Position numbers and translations under genes: made by a program
Source of the DNA: Streptomyces roseofulvus
Lineage (GTDB): Bacteria > Actinomycetota > Actinomycetes > Streptomycetales > Streptomycetaceae
Length of the DNA: 64,000 nt
NCBI RefSeq assembly: GCF_039534915.1
Contig: NZ_BAAAWE010000001.1
Location: forward strand, 7,130,001 to 7,194,000
Reading direction: 5' to 3'
Shown: one piece after another, positions 62,517-64,000 of the stretch
How positions within the stretch are numbered: the stretch's first letter is position 1
Layout of the letters: every line of letters begins with the position of its first letter
The notes under the pieces: model-generated
Database searches by the model: none
Told to the model about the DNA's origin: nothing
The model's input: the letters and a program-made list of their open reading frames with translations, nothing else

Positions 62517-63161
62517 TCAGTTCCGCCCGGCACGCCTTTCGGCGATGTGGGTCTCCACGTACGCGATCACGATGCGGCGCGCTTCCCGGATCGTGGCGTC
62601 GTCACCTTCCGGTGAGTGCCGGAAGGCCGCGTTGAAGAGCTGGTTGCCCACGTCGAAGGCGAGCTGCACGACGAGGAGGGGCAGGTCGGCGGGAATGAGC
62701 TCGCGTGCGACCAGGAGCCGCCACACCCGCTCGGCCTGGACCTCGTCGAACGCGCGGACCTGCGCACTCACTGGCGCGAGATGTCTCTTGAACCACAAGG
62801 AGACGCAGCCGGGGTGGCTGCGGAAGTAGTCGAGCAGCGAGTCGATCACCGTGTCGACCACGTCAGGAAGCGTGCGCGGCCGCTCGTCGGCCAGGGCGGC
62901 AGCGAGTCGGGCGTCCAGTGCGTCGGCATGGCGTCGCAGTAGTTCGGCCCCGACCTGATGGCGGTGGGAGAAGTAGTGGTACACGGAGGCGACGGGGATA
63001 CCCGCTCGCTCACCGATCCCCCTCAGCGTGGCCGCCTCGTAACCCTGCTCGCCGAGCAGGGCCTCAGCGGCGTCGAGGATGGCCTGTCTGCGCGCGATGC
63101 CACGACGCTGTGCCCTGGCGGGGCGCGGAGGCGTCTGGAGGGTCGACTTTTTCTCGAACAC
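62517..63161 (-). CDS. TetR family regulator, 214 aa
   Basis: HTH: LLGEQGYEAATLRGIGERAGIPVASVYHYFSHRHQVG; C-terminal ligand domain. Start GTG 63159-63161 has no visible ribosome site, so it may be leaderless or start further in. Its upstream region holds the site at 63230, shared with three other promoters in this block, making it the likely local repressor. Confidence 0.87.
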   Translation of the reverse strand: MFEKKSTLQTPPRPARAQRRGIARRQAILDAAEALLGEQGYEAATLRGIGERAGIPVASVYHYFSHRHQVGAELLRRHADALDARLAAALADERPRTLPDVVDTVIDSLLDYFRSHPGCVSLWFKRHLAPVSAQVRAFDEVQAERVWRLLVARELIPADLPLLVVQLAFDVGNQLFNAAFRHSPEGDDATIREARRIVIAYVETHIAERRAGRN

Positions 63162-63229
63162 AATTCGACATTACATCAGCCAAACCGCACCTTGCGGCGC
63201 CCAGAGGGTTGACACCGCGAGGCCGAGAC

Positions 63230-63256
63230 CTAAACTCGAATTCAAGTCAATTTTGA
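63230..63256. promoter_or_regulatory. Operator-like site between TetR and SDR
   Basis: CTAAACTCGAATTC, identical over 14 nt to the minus strand of 56959-56972, followed by AAGTCAATTTTGAGT. Lies in the divergent gap between TetR (63161) and SDR (63352), about 70-110 nt from each. Confidence 0.62.
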
Positions 63257-63351
63257 GTGCTGTACCCGGGCGCGAGGCTCCACCTGCGGACGCCTGCCTA
63301 CCGACGGCCACCTCCGCGGTCCGCTCCCAGTGCGAGGAGAAACAAGGAACC

Positions 63352-64000
63352 ATGTCCGACAGATTCGCGGGACGAACCGCGATCATCACCGGTGCCAGTC
63401 GTGGCATCGGTCTCGCGATCGCCGAACGACTCGTCGCCGACGGCGCGAAGGTCGTGATCACCGGGCGCAAGGCGGACGCACTGGCCGAGGCCGTCACCCG
63501 CCTCGGCGGGCATGACCAGGCACTCGGCGTCGCCGGACACACCGCCGACGCCGACCACTGCGACGAGGTCATCACCCGGGCGATCGACACCTTCGGCAGC
63601 GCCGATCTGTTGGTCAACAACACCGGGATCAACCCCGTCTACGGCCCGCTGACGGAACTCGATCTCGCCGTCGCCCGCACCATCGTCGAGGTCAACTGCA
63701 TCTCCGCGCTGTCCTGGGTGCAGAAGACCCACCAGGCATGGATGGGCAAGCACGGCGGTGCGATCGTCAATGTCGCGTCCGTCGGCGGCATCCGGCCCGC
63801 GCCCGGGATCGCCATGTACGGCGCGAGCAAGGCGATGCTGATCCACCTGACGGCGGAGCTCGCCCTTGAGCTCGGTCCCGGTATCCGGGTCAACGCGGTC
63901 GCCCCGGCCGTGGTGAAGACGAAGTTCGCGAGCGCCCTGTACGAGGGGCGCGAGGAGGAGGTCGCGGCGGCGTACCCGCTGGGCCGGCTCGGTGCTCCCC
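63352..64000 (+). CDS. Short-chain dehydrogenase/reductase (3' partial)
   Basis: SDR running off the window end. TGASRGIGLAIAERL cofactor loop, NNTGIN, Ser in VASVGG, YGASK (YxxxK), and AVVKTKFASALYEGREEEV. AAGGA precedes ATG 63352. Strongly similar to the SDR at 21509-22285, including the DHRS4-like C-terminal part, so it is the second-block counterpart. Divergent from TetR with a shared operator. Confidence 0.9.
   Translation, partial: MSDRFAGRTAIITGASRGIGLAIAERLVADGAKVVITGRKADALAEAVTRLGGHDQALGVAGHTADADHCDEVITRAIDTFGSADLLVNNTGINPVYGPLTELDLAVARTIVEVNCISALSWVQKTHQAWMGKHGGAIVNVASVGGIRPAPGIAMYGASKAMLIHLTAELALELGPGIRVNAVAPAVVKTKFASALYEGREEEVAAAYPLGRLGAP

Noticed and set aside
1..64000. CRISPR arrays, rRNA, prophage structural genes, NRPS/PKS modules
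   Set aside because: No regularly spaced repeats, rRNA-like sequence, capsid/tail genes or carrier-protein/condensation motifs were seen; the adenylate-forming enzymes are stand-alone CoA ligases.

Overview
The window is very GC-rich with a strong bias for G or C at third codon positions. It carries SpoIIE-type phosphatase, PucR, IclR, TetR and XRE-cupin regulators, DUF6153/DUF305 lipoprotein genes and a self-sufficient CYP102-like P450. This fits a Streptomyces or close actinomycete chromosome. The content looks accessory rather than core: no rRNA, tRNA, CRISPR array or intact recombinase was found.

Layout. (1) 1-6.9 kb, backbone-like: an NCS1 permease (5' end outside the window) with an amidohydrolase; a minus-strand TPR / DUF6153 / DUF305 / BNR-repeat lipoprotein set; a pirin gene. 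(2) 7.03-41.89 kb: a 34.8-kb segment bounded by two identical 46-bp direct repeats. The right copy is preceded by a diverged copy of the last 165 nt of the pirin gene, so pirin appears to be an integration hot spot. Inside are a PIN-like orphan gene, a zinc alcohol dehydrogenase, the P450-reductase fusion with its TetR, a SpoIIE phosphatase, a PhyH-type dioxygenase and a large catabolic supercluster. (3) 41.9-48.3 kb: an anti-phage block with an XRE regulator, an ImmA/IrrE peptidase, and a type II CBASS system (CD-NTase, Cap2 E2-E1 fusion, Cap5 HNH-SAVED effector). (4) 48.7-64 kb: a second catabolic block that echoes block 2 (BVMO, esterase, amine oxidase, NAD(P)-dependent dehydrogenase, enoyl-CoA hydratase, nitronate monooxygenase, DUF485/SSS transporter, SDR), with several gene relics between the genes.

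How the genes may work together. The minus-strand run from 34.0 to 19.1 kb reads as one tightly packed operon: an EthA-like Baeyer-Villiger monooxygenase, an alpha/beta hydrolase, a flavin amine oxidase, a membrane protein, an aldehyde dehydrogenase, an alcohol dehydrogenase, a class III aminotransferase, two acyl-CoA ligases, an SDR, an acyl-CoA dehydrogenase and a phosphotransferase-like protein. The set matches the logic amine to ketone, ketone to ester or lactone, hydrolysis to hydroxy acid, oxidation to diacid, CoA activation and beta-oxidation, as known for cyclohexylamine-type compounds. A divergent APC permease, a DapB-fold dehydrogenase and a DAO-family oxidase would add uptake and further amine oxidation. 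Three copies of a ~100-nt promoter module and two copies of a GTTTAGT palindrome (one in front of the PucR gene) tie these units into a regulon. The substrate is inferred, not shown.

The CBASS locus is self-contained. The CD-NTase ends in Ala-Gly, as expected for C-terminal conjugation by Cap2; no Cap3 protease is visible. An XRE/ImmA pair sits upstream, and GTCAGC/GCTGAC palindromes occur both in the flanking repeats and in the CBASS leader.
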